Under the pieces are notes generated by a model. That model saw only the letters and a list, made by a program, of their open reading frames with translations. It was not told where the DNA came from and searched no databases. The position numbers and the translations under genes are program-made. This document shows positions 1 through 6,151 of a stretch of 9,134 bases of DNA, piece by piece (positions within the stretch are counted from its first letter, which is position 1; every line of letters starts with the position of its first letter). Source of the DNA: JANYCD01 sp043738625 (lineage in GTDB: Bacteria > Pseudomonadota > Gammaproteobacteria > Burkholderiales > Rhodocyclaceae); contig JAYUFR010000294.1 in the NCBI GenBank assembly GCA_043738625.1, positions 1-9,134 on the forward strand, written 5' to 3'.

Positions 1-1
1 C

Positions 2-100
2 AGAACGCAGGAAGCCGCCGACAAGGCTGTTTCAATCGCGCGCGCAGTCGAAGGTGTCACTTCGGTCAAGAGCACTATTCAAGTCAAGAAGGACGACTAG
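2..100 (+). CDS. C-terminal end of a BON-domain periplasmic protein (partial)
   Basis: Only the last 32 codons and the TAG stop lie in the window; the gene starts to the left. The visible residues contain KAVSIARAVEGVTSVKS followed by a short lysine/aspartate tail. This is the typical end of a BON domain, where the helix 'A..IA..V.GV' leads into the last strand 'V.SV...I.V'. BON proteins of the OsmY type sit in the periplasm, bind phospholipid or membrane surfaces and are often induced by osmotic or envelope stress. Nothing can be said about the number of BON domains or the signal peptide because the N-terminus is missing. The stop is followed by a 145-base intergenic region, so co-transcription with the next gene is uncertain. 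The family call rests on a short stretch. Confidence 0.72.
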   Translation, partial: RTQEAADKAVSIARAVEGVTSVKSTIQVKKDD

Positions 101-120
101 GGAAAAAACGGTGGTCCGGC

Positions 121-134
121 TTGGTCTAGATCAA
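121..134. promoter_or_regulatory. Possible FNR/CRP-family binding site (TTGGT-N4-ATCAA)
   Basis: The sequence TTGGTCTAGATCAA matches the FNR/Anr/FixK-type palindrome TTGAT-N4-ATCAA at nine of ten half-site bases with the correct four-base spacer, and the symmetry extends one base on each side (C...G). It lies 112 bases before the ATG of the His-rich protein gene. No convincing -10 element is seen at the class II distance. A chance match is possible; the second such box at 806-819 makes it more believable. Confidence 0.35.
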
Positions 135-156
135 GCAGTTGGATCAACCATGCCTG

Positions 157-194
157 CACCGACCGACTTTGATTCGAAATGAATCCGGGTCGGC
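157..194. other. Interrupted inverted repeat in the intergenic region
   Basis: CCGAC (159-163) can pair with GTCGG (189-193), and inside it GATTC (171-175) pairs with GAATC (181-185) around the loop GAAAT. No T-run follows, so it is not a standard rho-independent terminator for the BON gene. It could be a structured 5' leader of the His-rich gene, or mere chance. Apart from this and the FNR-like box I see nothing in 101-245. Confidence 0.3.
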
Positions 195-245
195 ACTTTG
201 CATGAATGTCTTTAATCAGGAATCACCGAGACCGGGAACTTCACC

Positions 246-701
246 ATGAAACGCCTAATGATCGCTATGGCATTGGTTGCTGCCAGCGGTACCACCATGA
301 GCACCCCGGCACGCGCGGCCGACGTTGGCGTATCCATCAACATTGGCCAACCCGGCTTTTATGGACGACTCGACATCGGCGACTATCCGCCACCCCAGGT
401 GATCTATCGCCAGCCGGTGATAATCGAACGAAGTTACGACGAGCGGCCACCGGTCTACATGCGCGTACCGCCAGGCCATGCCAAGCACTGGAGCAAGCAT
501 TGCCACAAATATAACGCCTGCGGTGAGCGAGTCTATTTTGTGCAGGACGGGTGGTACAACCGCGAATACGTTCCACGCTATCAGGAACAGCATCGCGAGC
601 ATCACGAAGATCGTGAAGAGCGTGGGGATGACCGTCATGGAGATCACGAGAACGACCGTCATGGCGACGGTCATGATCATGGACATGGCCATGATCACTG
701 A
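246..701 (+). CDS. Exported His-rich protein of unknown function
   Basis: A 151-residue protein. It begins with a signal peptide (MKRL, hydrophobic stretch to about residue 19, then PARA with cleavage near residue 24), so it is probably periplasmic or surface-exposed. The middle (about 45-115) is rich in Pro, Tyr and Arg and holds two cysteines, Cys86 and Cys92, in a His-rich setting (HWSKHCHKYNACG), which could form a disulfide or a metal site. From about residue 116 the tail is almost only His, Asp, Glu, Gly and Arg and ends in HDHGHGHDH, a pattern typical of proteins that hold divalent metals such as nickel, zinc, cobalt or copper. The core resembles small uncharacterised exported proteins of Burkholderiales; I know no assigned function. 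There is no strong Shine-Dalgarno before the ATG, but the signal peptide supports this start. Metal binding is inferred from composition only. Confidence 0.85.
   Translation: MKRLMIAMALVAASGTTMSTPARAADVGVSINIGQPGFYGRLDIGDYPPPQVIYRQPVIIERSYDERPPVYMRVPPGHAKHWSKHCHKYNACGERVYFVQDGWYNREYVPRYQEQHREHHEDREERGDDRHGDHENDRHGDGHDHGHGHDH
674..697. repeat. Perfect inverted repeat at the 3' end of the His-rich gene
   Basis: TGATCATGG (674-682) and CCATGATCA (689-697) form a nine-base perfect stem with a six-base loop, ending one base before the stop codon. A second six-base stem lies just upstream (ACCGTC 655-660 with GACGGT 666-671). Both sit in the codons of the His/Asp/Gly tail. There is no following T-run, so it is not a classical terminator; it could protect the 3' end of the mRNA or only reflect the repetitive GAT/CAT/GGC codons. 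Confidence 0.6.
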
Positions 702-710
702 GGCATTGAC

Positions 711-740
711 AATGTCGCGGGAACCAATGTCGCGGGAACA
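711..740. repeat. Tandem duplication of a 15-base unit
   Basis: AATGTCGCGGGAACC (711-725) is followed directly by AATGTCGCGGGAACA (726-740), differing only in the last base. It sits ten bases after the stop of the His-rich gene in the 195-base intergenic region. It is probably a recent slippage duplication; two copies are too few to call a regulatory array. Confidence 0.85.
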
Positions 741-805
741 TATGCGCCCGTCATTCTGCTAACAACGACGGAGATCGCACGCCACGACTTGAATCGACAT
801 GGCCA

Positions 806-819
806 TTGACAAAGGTCAA
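806..819. promoter_or_regulatory. Probable FNR/Anr/FixK-type binding site (TTGAC-N4-GTCAA)
   Basis: TTGACAAAGGTCAA is a perfect palindrome of two five-base half-sites with a four-base spacer, the geometry of the 'anaerobox' bound by FNR, Anr, Dnr and FixK regulators (TTGAY-N4-RTCAA). It lies 77 bases before the ATG of the cytochrome-porin gene, a usual place for such a site upstream of a redox gene. The first six bases also read TTGACA, but no -10 hexamer occurs 16-18 bases later, so an operator reading is preferred over a -35 box. The remaining intergenic sequence (702-896) shows no clear -10 element. Confidence 0.5.
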
Positions 820-896
820 CGCATGATCCCGAAGCGGCAGGACAACCGCGCCAATTTAGCAGAGCGCCCGTAGTTCACATTTTTTGTGGGGACACC

Positions 897-2264
897 ATGT
901 CATCAAAGTTCCGGACCAATATCCAAATATGGAAAATCACACTTTTGTGTGGATTCCTTTTCCTCTTGGCTGGAACCGATGCCAACGCCGTTCCCGCCTT
1001 TGCCCGTCAGACGGGAGAAAATTGCGCGTCTTGTCACGTCAGCTTTCCCGAGCTCACGCCATTCGGCCGCTACTTCAAACTGACCGGCTATACCCTTGGG
1101 GAAAGACAGGCGGTACCACTGGCGATGATGGTGCAAACCGGTATCGCATCGTCCGCAAGCAAGCATGACGACTCCGGTACATTGATTCCCAAGGATGGAT
1201 CGCTCATCCTGCAACAGGCAAGCGTGTTCCTCGCCGGCAAGGCAACCGACAATATTGGCGCCTTTGTCCAGGTCTCTTACGATGCGCAAGGGCACCACAC
1301 GGCGAGTGACAACATGGACTTTCGCGCGGCCGACCAAACCCGGTTGTCAGGCAAAGAGCTGATATACGGCATTACCGTGCACAACAATCCAACGGTACAG
1401 GACGTATGGAACTCATCGCCGGCATTTGGTTACCCATGGTTCTCTCCTGCCTACACTGCGGGGGTACCCGTATCCACATTGATTGACGGAGGCCTTGCTC
1501 AGGCGGCTGCCGGAGCAGGTGGCTATTTCTACTGGAACAAGTCGATCTACGGCGAGGTATCGCTCTACAAAACCGCAGACGGTGTCTTCTCGTTCATGCG
1601 CGCCGGCCACACCCATCATCCCGGCTCAAAAACCACCCTGAAAGGAACCAATCCTTACTGGCGCTTCGCCTACAACCATGAATGGGGAGACCACTCCCTG
1701 ATGCTCGGGACCTACGGACTGCGCGCACAAATCTACAGCGACCCACTCGATCAAGGCAGTCCAAGCACAAAGTACACGGATACCGCACTCGACTTTCAGT
1801 ATCAATACATCACTGACGTGCATACGGTGACGACCCAGGCTACATTCATTCACGAAAAGCAGAACTACGATTCGGCGTTGCTGGCCGACCCCACGATTTC
1901 GGGCAATTTCGGTGCCGGCGCGCCGTTCAATTCAACCAATACACTCAATACATTCAAAGGCAAGGTGAGCTACTACTACGAGCGCAAGTATGGCGCGACG
2001 GCCAGCTACTTTTCCACGACGGGAAGTGCCGATGCCGGCTTGATCAACATCACCGATGCCGCGTCGGGCAGCACTCTGAGCAATGTGCCGAACACCCGAG
2101 GCTACATTCTTGAATTGGACTACATACCGTTTCAGAACCTGCGCATCGGTCTCCAATACACCGGGTTTACCCGCTTCATGGGCAACAGCGCGAATGAAAA
2201 CGGCAATGGGCGCAAAGCCAGAGATAACAACGCGCTGTTCCTCGGCGCCTGGTTGTCCTACTGA
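897..2264 (+). CDS. Outer-membrane monoheme cytochrome-porin fusion (Cyc2-like)
   Basis: A 455-residue protein. A signal peptide (about 1-31, cleavage after DANA) is followed at once by VPAFARQTGENCASCH, giving one c-type heme site at Cys43, Cys46 and His47, and then by SFPELTPFGRYFKLTGYTLG. The rest (about 75-455) has no further heme motif and reads as an outer-membrane beta-barrel: many short alternating strands rich in Tyr, Phe, Gly and Asn, ending with FLGAWLSY and a terminal aromatic residue. One N-terminal heme fused to a barrel of this length is the plan of Cyc2, the iron-oxidizing outer-membrane cytochrome (A. ferrooxidans Cyc2 is about 485 residues). The wider family includes members from bacteria not known to oxidize iron, so function is inferred. 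The distal heme ligand is not obvious. Start: GGGGA at 888-892 is well placed before the ATG. A cytochrome c4 gene follows 68 bases downstream, as a likely periplasmic partner. Confidence 0.72.
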   Translation: MSSKFRTNIQIWKITLLCGFLFLLAGTDANAVPAFARQTGENCASCHVSFPELTPFGRYFKLTGYTLGERQAVPLAMMVQTGIASSASKHDDSGTLIPKDGSLILQQASVFLAGKATDNIGAFVQVSYDAQGHHTASDNMDFRAADQTRLSGKELIYGITVHNNPTVQDVWNSSPAFGYPWFSPAYTAGVPVSTLIDGGLAQAAAGAGGYFYWNKSIYGEVSLYKTADGVFSFMRAGHTHHPGSKTTLKGTNPYWRFAYNHEWGDHSLMLGTYGLRAQIYSDPLDQGSPSTKYTDTALDFQYQYITDVHTVTTQATFIHEKQNYDSALLADPTISGNFGAGAPFNSTNTLNTFKGKVSYYYERKYGATASYFSTTGSADAGLINITDAASGSTLSNVPNTRGYILELDYIPFQNLRIGLQYTGFTRFMGNSANENGNGRKARDNNALFLGAWLSY

Positions 2265-2280
2265 ACGCGCAATTTTTTTT
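2245..2280 (+). terminator. Possible weak terminator or attenuator between the two cytochrome genes
   Basis: Around the stop codon, GCGC (2245-2248) plus GTT (2252-2254) can pair with AAC (2264-2266) plus GCGC (2267-2270), leaving a three-base bulge, and a run of eight T follows at 2273-2280. The hairpin is imperfect, so read-through into the c4 gene is likely. It could lower c4 expression relative to the cytochrome-porin. Confidence 0.3.
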
Positions 2281-2332
2281 GAATCGATCGGGGCATGCCA
2301 ATTTTCAGCGCCGAAGAAAAAAGGCCCTCACC

Positions 2333-2941
2333 ATGAAGATGTCGAACTATCTATCCGTCGCGGCGGTGGCAATGTTGGCGACCAGCCTGGTGCCGGCTGA
2401 GGAAGTCACCCATGTGCAGAAAATTGCCGACCAACTTTGCGCCGCCTGCCACGGACAGGACGGCAACAGCACTTCTTCGAACTACCCGAAAATCGCCGGA
2501 CAGCAGGCCGGCTATCTCGAAGCGCAATTGCTGGCTTTTCGCGACCGGACTCGCTCCGACAAGGATGCCCAGGACGTGATGTGGGGCTGGACACGCGCAC
2601 TGACGAATCAGGACATCAAGGATCTGGCGGCCTACTACCAGTCGCAACGTCCAGCAGCGGGGGAAGCCAAATCGGAAGCATTGATGCAAAAGGGCGCCGG
2701 GATATTTCAGAAAGGGATGACAGACAAGGGAATCCCGGCCTGTGCGGCATGCCATGGCGCCGAAGCCGCGGGAAGCGCCGCAGCGCCCCGCCTGGCGGGA
2801 CAGCATGACCGTTATCTGGTGCGGCAGTTGAAGGTTTTTCGCTCAATGGAACGACCGGCCGCCGTGGCGATGCATGCCCTCGTCACGAATTTGAGCGATC
2901 AAGATATCGGGGCGCTGGCGGCTTACTTGCAGGCAAAGTGA
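2333..2941 (+). CDS. Diheme cytochrome c4, exported
   Basis: A 202-residue periplasmic electron carrier with two similar halves. After a signal peptide (about 1-22, cleavage before EEV) come heme 1 at Cys36-Ala-Ala-Cys39-His40 and heme 2 at Cys137-Ala-Ala-Cys140-His141. Each half then has the family motif: YPKIAGQQAGYLEAQL after heme 1 and APRLAGQHDRYLVRQL after heme 2. Each ends with a Met (Met83, Met180) before an L(T/S)(N/D)QDI..LAAY helix, the expected axial ligand position. Length and layout fit cytochrome c4, which passes electrons to terminal oxidases, or between an outer-membrane cytochrome and the inner membrane as in A. ferrooxidans Cyc1. The reading frame is open back to a TTG at 2279, but the ATG at 2333 has AAGG at a fitting distance and starts a proper signal peptide, so it is chosen. 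It probably forms an operon with the cytochrome-porin gene upstream. Confidence 0.92.
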   Translation: MKMSNYLSVAAVAMLATSLVPAEEVTHVQKIADQLCAACHGQDGNSTSSNYPKIAGQQAGYLEAQLLAFRDRTRSDKDAQDVMWGWTRALTNQDIKDLAAYYQSQRPAAGEAKSEALMQKGAGIFQKGMTDKGIPACAACHGAEAAGSAAAPRLAGQHDRYLVRQLKVFRSMERPAAVAMHALVTNLSDQDIGALAAYLQAK

Positions 2942-2961
2942 CCCGGCTGCCTTCAGTGCAT

Positions 2962-3014
2962 GGCTGCCCCTGCCGGTCTACCGCTGTTCGAGCAAAAGCG
3001 GGGTAGCCTTTTTT
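2962..3014 (+). terminator. Rho-independent terminator after cytochrome c4
   Basis: GGCTGCC (2962-2968) pairs with GGTAGCC (3002-3008) with one G-T pair; inside it CCGCT (2981-2985) pairs with AGCGG (2997-3001). Six T follow directly (3009-3014). It ends the cytochrome unit just where the convergent minus-strand gene ends, slightly overlapping its stop codon. Confidence 0.7.
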
Positions 3015-3378
3015 AAAAGCTCCTGAAACGCGCAAGTTCGTCGCGCAGCCACTGGTTGCTGGTTATGCTTGGACCACCATTGCACTTCACCTCATACGGT
3101 TGACCGGTAAAGCTGCTTTCCGTGGCCGCCCGTTCAATGAAGTCTTCGGTGGTCGCCATCAGGTTGCCTGCCACCAGATATTTATACTTGCCGCGTAAAT
3201 GTACTTGCGCCGCCTTCGAATCGTAGCGGGTGCCGTTGCGATAGAAATCGCAACCCGACCCCTCGATATAGCCAAGCAGAAAATTGACTTCCACTTGCAC
3301 ATTGGTCGCAGGCTCGGCGCGTACCAACGACGCCAACAAAAGTCCCGGCACCAATATCACGCTGGTCAGGAATCGCAT
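3013..3378 (-). CDS. Small exported protein, DUF5329-like
   Basis: A 121-residue protein with a signal peptide (MRFL, hydrophobic to about residue 19, cleavage after LVRA at residue 21). The mature part has features I associate with the uncharacterised DUF5329 family: 'VNFLLGYIEGSGCDFYRNG' near 31-49, the HLRGKY segment near 60-65, 'TTEDFIERAATESSFTG' near 76-92, and 'VKC' with Cys99. Cys43 and Cys99 could form a disulfide. No catalytic motif is visible and no function is known to me. The ATG lies one base after the TGA of the phospholipase D-like gene, and GAGGAG within the end of that gene serves as ribosome site. The two are therefore almost certainly translated from one mRNA. Longer versions of this frame (back to 3600) would run inside the upstream gene and lack a sensible N-terminus, so they are rejected. 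Confidence 0.83.
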   Translation of the reverse strand: MRFLTSVILVPGLLLASLVRAEPATNVQVEVNFLLGYIEGSGCDFYRNGTRYDSKAAQVHLRGKYKYLVAGNLMATTEDFIERAATESSFTGQPYEVKCNGGPSITSNQWLRDELARFRSF

Positions 3379-3379
3379 T

Positions 3380-5005
3380 TCATAGCTCCTCGTCAAATGG
3401 AAACAGCGACAACACATTGACCTTAAACCTCTGCCAGTCACTGCGCGCCGGTTCCGAGGTGTATTCGACCAACTTGCCCTCTTCCCGGGTACGCCACACC
3501 AGGCTGTGCGAGCGCCCCGTTGCGCTGGGTCGCAATGCCAGCATGTACGCGTTGGCCGGCTGAACCATGGCATCAAAGCGCGTCGCAACCTGTTGTGCAA
3601 GCTCGGGACTGTCGATGATTACGCCAATTTCGGTATTGAGATGCATCGATCGTTGATCGAAGTTCATGGAACCCAGGAACACCCGTTGACGGTCAAAGAC
3701 AAACAGCTTCGCGTGCAGGGAATAGTTTCCATAACGCGATATGGCCGCGGTTTGTCCGCTGCCACGGGCATTGCCCAGCAGTGAGCGGATCTCATAAAGC
3801 TCCACGCCCGCCTCAAGCAGCGGCAGCCGGTAACCCATGTAACCCGCCTGCGCCAGCAGAACGTTGGATGATTCGAGCGAACTGGTGAGGATGCGCACCC
3901 GAACATTGCGCTGGCGCAGCGCCTTGAAAATTTGCATGCCCTCGTCGCCCGGAATCAGATAAGGCGTGATCATCAGCAACTCGGACTGGACGGCCAGCGT
4001 GGCAGCGGCCACCGCGCGACGCATCAGCCTGCCCACCATCTTGCCGTTTTCCACGCTCTTCTTGTCGGGGCTGTCGCAGATCAACTGCGCATGGGCCCAG
4101 ATCAGCGGCAAGCGGCCGGAAATCATGCTGTTGAATGGTTCGCCAGTCGCAACCCGGGTCAAGTAGTCAACACCCTCCACCTTGAGCTGCCGGCTTTGTT
4201 CATGCAACTCTTCGCGATGTTCGGTCAATTCGCGATGGGAGGACTTGCCGCCGGAAAGTGCCGCGGTGGGGATGGACAAGGCATTGTTCCAATATTCGTC
4301 GTAGGTCGCCGAGAGCTGCTGCGCAATTGGACCGGCGGCAAACACGTCGTCGTCGGCAAATTGCGACTCGGGGTCGATCTGAAAGTACTGATCGCCGATA
4401 TTACGGCCGCCCACCAGCGCGATTGCGTTGTCGACCACCATCAGCTTGTTGTGCATGCGATAGTCGAGCCGCGACGCATTGAACATGAACTCGATGGCGC
4501 GAAACGCCAGGACATGTCCACGATAGGCAAAGGGGTTGAAGATGCGAATCTCGATGGCAGGATGCGCTTCCAGCGCGGTAATCTGGTCATCGCCGGCCAT
4601 CGTTTCACCGTCGTCGAGCAGCACCCGCACCCGCACGCCACGGTCAGCCGCACGCAATACGGCGCCGGTCAACAGCTTGCCGGTATCGTCACCGCGAAAA
4701 ATGAAGTATTGCAGATCCAGGGTTCGTTCCGCCGCATTGATCATCTGCATGCGGGTCAAAAATCCGTCGGCACCCACCGGAATGATGCGGAATCCGGACT
4801 TTCCCTCATGCGCGCGCGTCGCCGCTGCCAAGTCATGCCCGAGTCGGGTTTCCTCCGGATGTGCGAATGCTGAAGAAACGGATTTTGGAAAATTCGAGCC
4901 CGGTGGCAATGACGCACAACCGCTCAGCAGCGTGAGCACGACCGCCACCAGCGAAAAGCGAATGTGCATTGTTGTCATCGCGCGCCAGCGTTGTTGCCCC
5001 GTCAT
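3380..5005 (-). CDS. Phospholipase D-family lipoprotein, cardiolipin synthase C-like
   Basis: A 541-residue protein with two HKD motifs: His185-x-Lys187-x4-Asp192 followed by GGRNIGD, and His431-x-Lys433-x4-Asp438 followed by GSMNFDQRS. Two such sites make the single active centre of phospholipase D enzymes; this length and these flanks are closest to ClsC/YmdC, which makes cardiolipin from phosphatidylglycerol and phosphatidylethanolamine. Other phosphatidyl-transfer or nuclease activity cannot be excluded. The N-terminus carries a lipobox (LLSGC, Cys30), so the mature protein should be lipid-anchored and face the periplasm; this is a difference to check against characterised ClsC. The start is uncertain: ATGs at 5005, 4978 and 4969 are all in frame and none has a clear Shine-Dalgarno; the last gives the more usual 17-residue lipoprotein signal. 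It follows ompA in the same direction, beyond a strong terminator, and is coupled to the DUF5329-like gene downstream. Confidence 0.86.
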   Translation of the reverse strand: MTGQQRWRAMTTMHIRFSLVAVVLTLLSGCASLPPGSNFPKSVSSAFAHPEETRLGHDLAAATRAHEGKSGFRIIPVGADGFLTRMQMINAAERTLDLQYFIFRGDDTGKLLTGAVLRAADRGVRVRVLLDDGETMAGDDQITALEAHPAIEIRIFNPFAYRGHVLAFRAIEFMFNASRLDYRMHNKLMVVDNAIALVGGRNIGDQYFQIDPESQFADDDVFAAGPIAQQLSATYDEYWNNALSIPTAALSGGKSSHRELTEHREELHEQSRQLKVEGVDYLTRVATGEPFNSMISGRLPLIWAHAQLICDSPDKKSVENGKMVGRLMRRAVAAATLAVQSELLMITPYLIPGDEGMQIFKALRQRNVRVRILTSSLESSNVLLAQAGYMGYRLPLLEAGVELYEIRSLLGNARGSGQTAAISRYGNYSLHAKLFVFDRQRVFLGSMNFDQRSMHLNTEIGVIIDSPELAQQVATRFDAMVQPANAYMLALRPSATGRSHSLVWRTREEGKLVEYTSEPARSDWQRFKVNVLSLFPFDEEL

Positions 5006-5059
5006 TGCCCCAAGATACAGGCTTGACGCGTCGAGTTATGTACTCCAGCGAACACAGCC

Positions 5060-5090
5060 AAAAAAATGGCCAGCCGGCAGGCTGGCCATT
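5060..5090 (-). terminator. Strong rho-independent terminator of ompA
   Basis: AATGGCCAGCC (5065-5075) and GGCTGGCCATT (5080-5090) form an eleven-base perfect stem with a four-base loop. Read on the minus strand it is followed by seven T (complement of the A-run 5060-5066). It lies 17 bases beyond the ompA stop and separates ompA from the downstream phospholipase D-like gene, which must have its own promoter in the roughly 55 bases 5006-5060. Confidence 0.93.
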
Positions 5091-5106
5091 TCCAGGCGAA
5101 GAACGC

Positions 5107-6126
5107 TTAATTGACGCGACGTTCGACGGTGATCTGCTCAACTTCGACGCGGCGATTCGGCTCCAGGCAGTCGATCAGCGCAGCCCGCTTGGTTTGCTTG
5201 CATTCCACCACCGGGTTGGCTTCGCCCTTGCCTTCAGCGGCGATACGGGCAGGATTAACCCCCTTGCCGGTCAGATAATCCTTGACGCTATTAGCGCGAC
5301 GCAACGACAGCTTCTGGTTGTACTTGTCGGAACCCAGGCGATCGGTATAACCCGTGACAACAACATTGTCGATCGACGGATTATCGTTCAGCACCTTGGC
5401 AATGTCGTCAAGTTTGGATTGCGGCTGGCGCAGCTTGGCGCTGTCAAACGCGAACAGTTCGGTAGACGACAGCGTGTAACGCTCGAAGCGCGGCGCCGGC
5501 GCAACCGGGGCTGGAGGTGGTGGTGGCGGGGTCACGGCTGGCTCGGGCATGGCGGCGGCAACCTGCTTTGGCGGCGAATCGAAGGTATAGGTCAGGCCGA
5601 CCGTCAGGTAGTTGTTATTCACCCCGTTGGTGCCGAAATCGTTGTTGTCGCGCAAATAGCCATGCACACGGCGCCAATCGACCTGGGTCGACCATTTGTC
5701 GTTGAAGGAATACTGGAAGCCGAGGCCGCCGTTAATGTAAGGTGAAGTCTTGCTCTTGTCGGCGCCGGAACCCTCGACCTTGTCGCGCTCTGCGCCCAAC
5801 CCCAGCAGCAGAAACGGGCGGAAGTTGCTGCGCGAGAACATGTACAGCCAATCCGCACCGAGCGTTAACTGGTCATAGCGCAGGCCGCTATCGCGGGAAC
5901 GCGCAAAAGTCGGGCCGAACTGGATGTCCCAATGCTGCGACAGCGGTTTGCCCCAGCGCAGGCCGACACCCTCACCGTTCTTGTTAACGCCAAAACGCGA
6001 ATCCGGGTGGATGACATTCAGGCTCGGCGTCACGTACCAGGAAGGGTTGTAGGTCTCGACTTGGGCAAAGGCACCACCGCACCCCATGGCCATCATTGCA
6101 ACAACAAGTTTGTTGAATTTTTTCAC
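5107..6126 (-). CDS. ompA: OmpA-family outer-membrane protein
   Basis: A 339-residue protein that links the outer membrane to peptidoglycan. Signal peptide 1-21 (GGAFA before Gln22); N-terminal beta-barrel about 24-183, rich in aromatic and Gly residues; proline-rich linker about 194-212 (PPPPPPAPVAPAP); C-terminal OmpA domain about 220-335. In that domain TDRLGSDKYNQ and LSLRRA give Asp262 and Arg277, matching the diaminopimelate-binding Asp271 and Arg286 of E. coli OmpA. Cys309 and Cys320 match its disulfide pair, and NRRVEVE closes the fold. The start is GTG at 6126: AGAGGG lies six bases upstream and the signal peptide begins right there, while the frame continues open to 6693 without any plausible N-terminus. 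The gene stands alone, with its own terminator, and is divergent from the CheB-CheR gene. The leader contains a bulged hairpin. The name is used in the family sense. Confidence 0.93.
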   Translation of the reverse strand: MKKFNKLVVAMMAMGCGGAFAQVETYNPSWYVTPSLNVIHPDSRFGVNKNGEGVGLRWGKPLSQHWDIQFGPTFARSRDSGLRYDQLTLGADWLYMFSRSNFRPFLLLGLGAERDKVEGSGADKSKTSPYINGGLGFQYSFNDKWSTQVDWRRVHGYLRDNNDFGTNGVNNNYLTVGLTYTFDSPPKQVAAAMPEPAVTPPPPPPAPVAPAPRFERYTLSSTELFAFDSAKLRQPQSKLDDIAKVLNDNPSIDNVVVTGYTDRLGSDKYNQKLSLRRANSVKDYLTGKGVNPARIAAEGKGEANPVVECKQTKRAALIDCLEPNRRVEVEQITVERRVN

Positions 6127-6151
6127 AATATTCCCTCTAAAGTTGTGCGTA

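Noticed and set aside
255..698. Minus-strand hydrophobic open frame opposite the His-rich gene
   Set aside because: Its Met/Ile/Val-rich character is the complement of His/Asp codons; the plus frame has a clear signal peptide and known family features.
806..834. TTGACA at 806-811 as a -35 promoter box
   Set aside because: No -10-like hexamer is found 16-18 bases downstream; the palindrome explains the sequence better.
2279..2332. TTG start giving cytochrome c4 18 extra residues
   Set aside because: It would put a charged, Arg/Lys-rich stretch before the signal peptide; the ATG at 2333 has a suitable ribosome site.
897..3014. A complete rus-type iron-oxidation operon
   Set aside because: Only the two cytochrome genes are present; no oxidase subunits or rusticyanin-like gene follow, and a terminator closes the unit.
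3932..4873. Plus-strand open frame of 313 codons inside the phospholipase D-like gene
   Set aside because: The opposite strand has both HKD motifs and a lipobox; this frame shows no domain and is a shadow.
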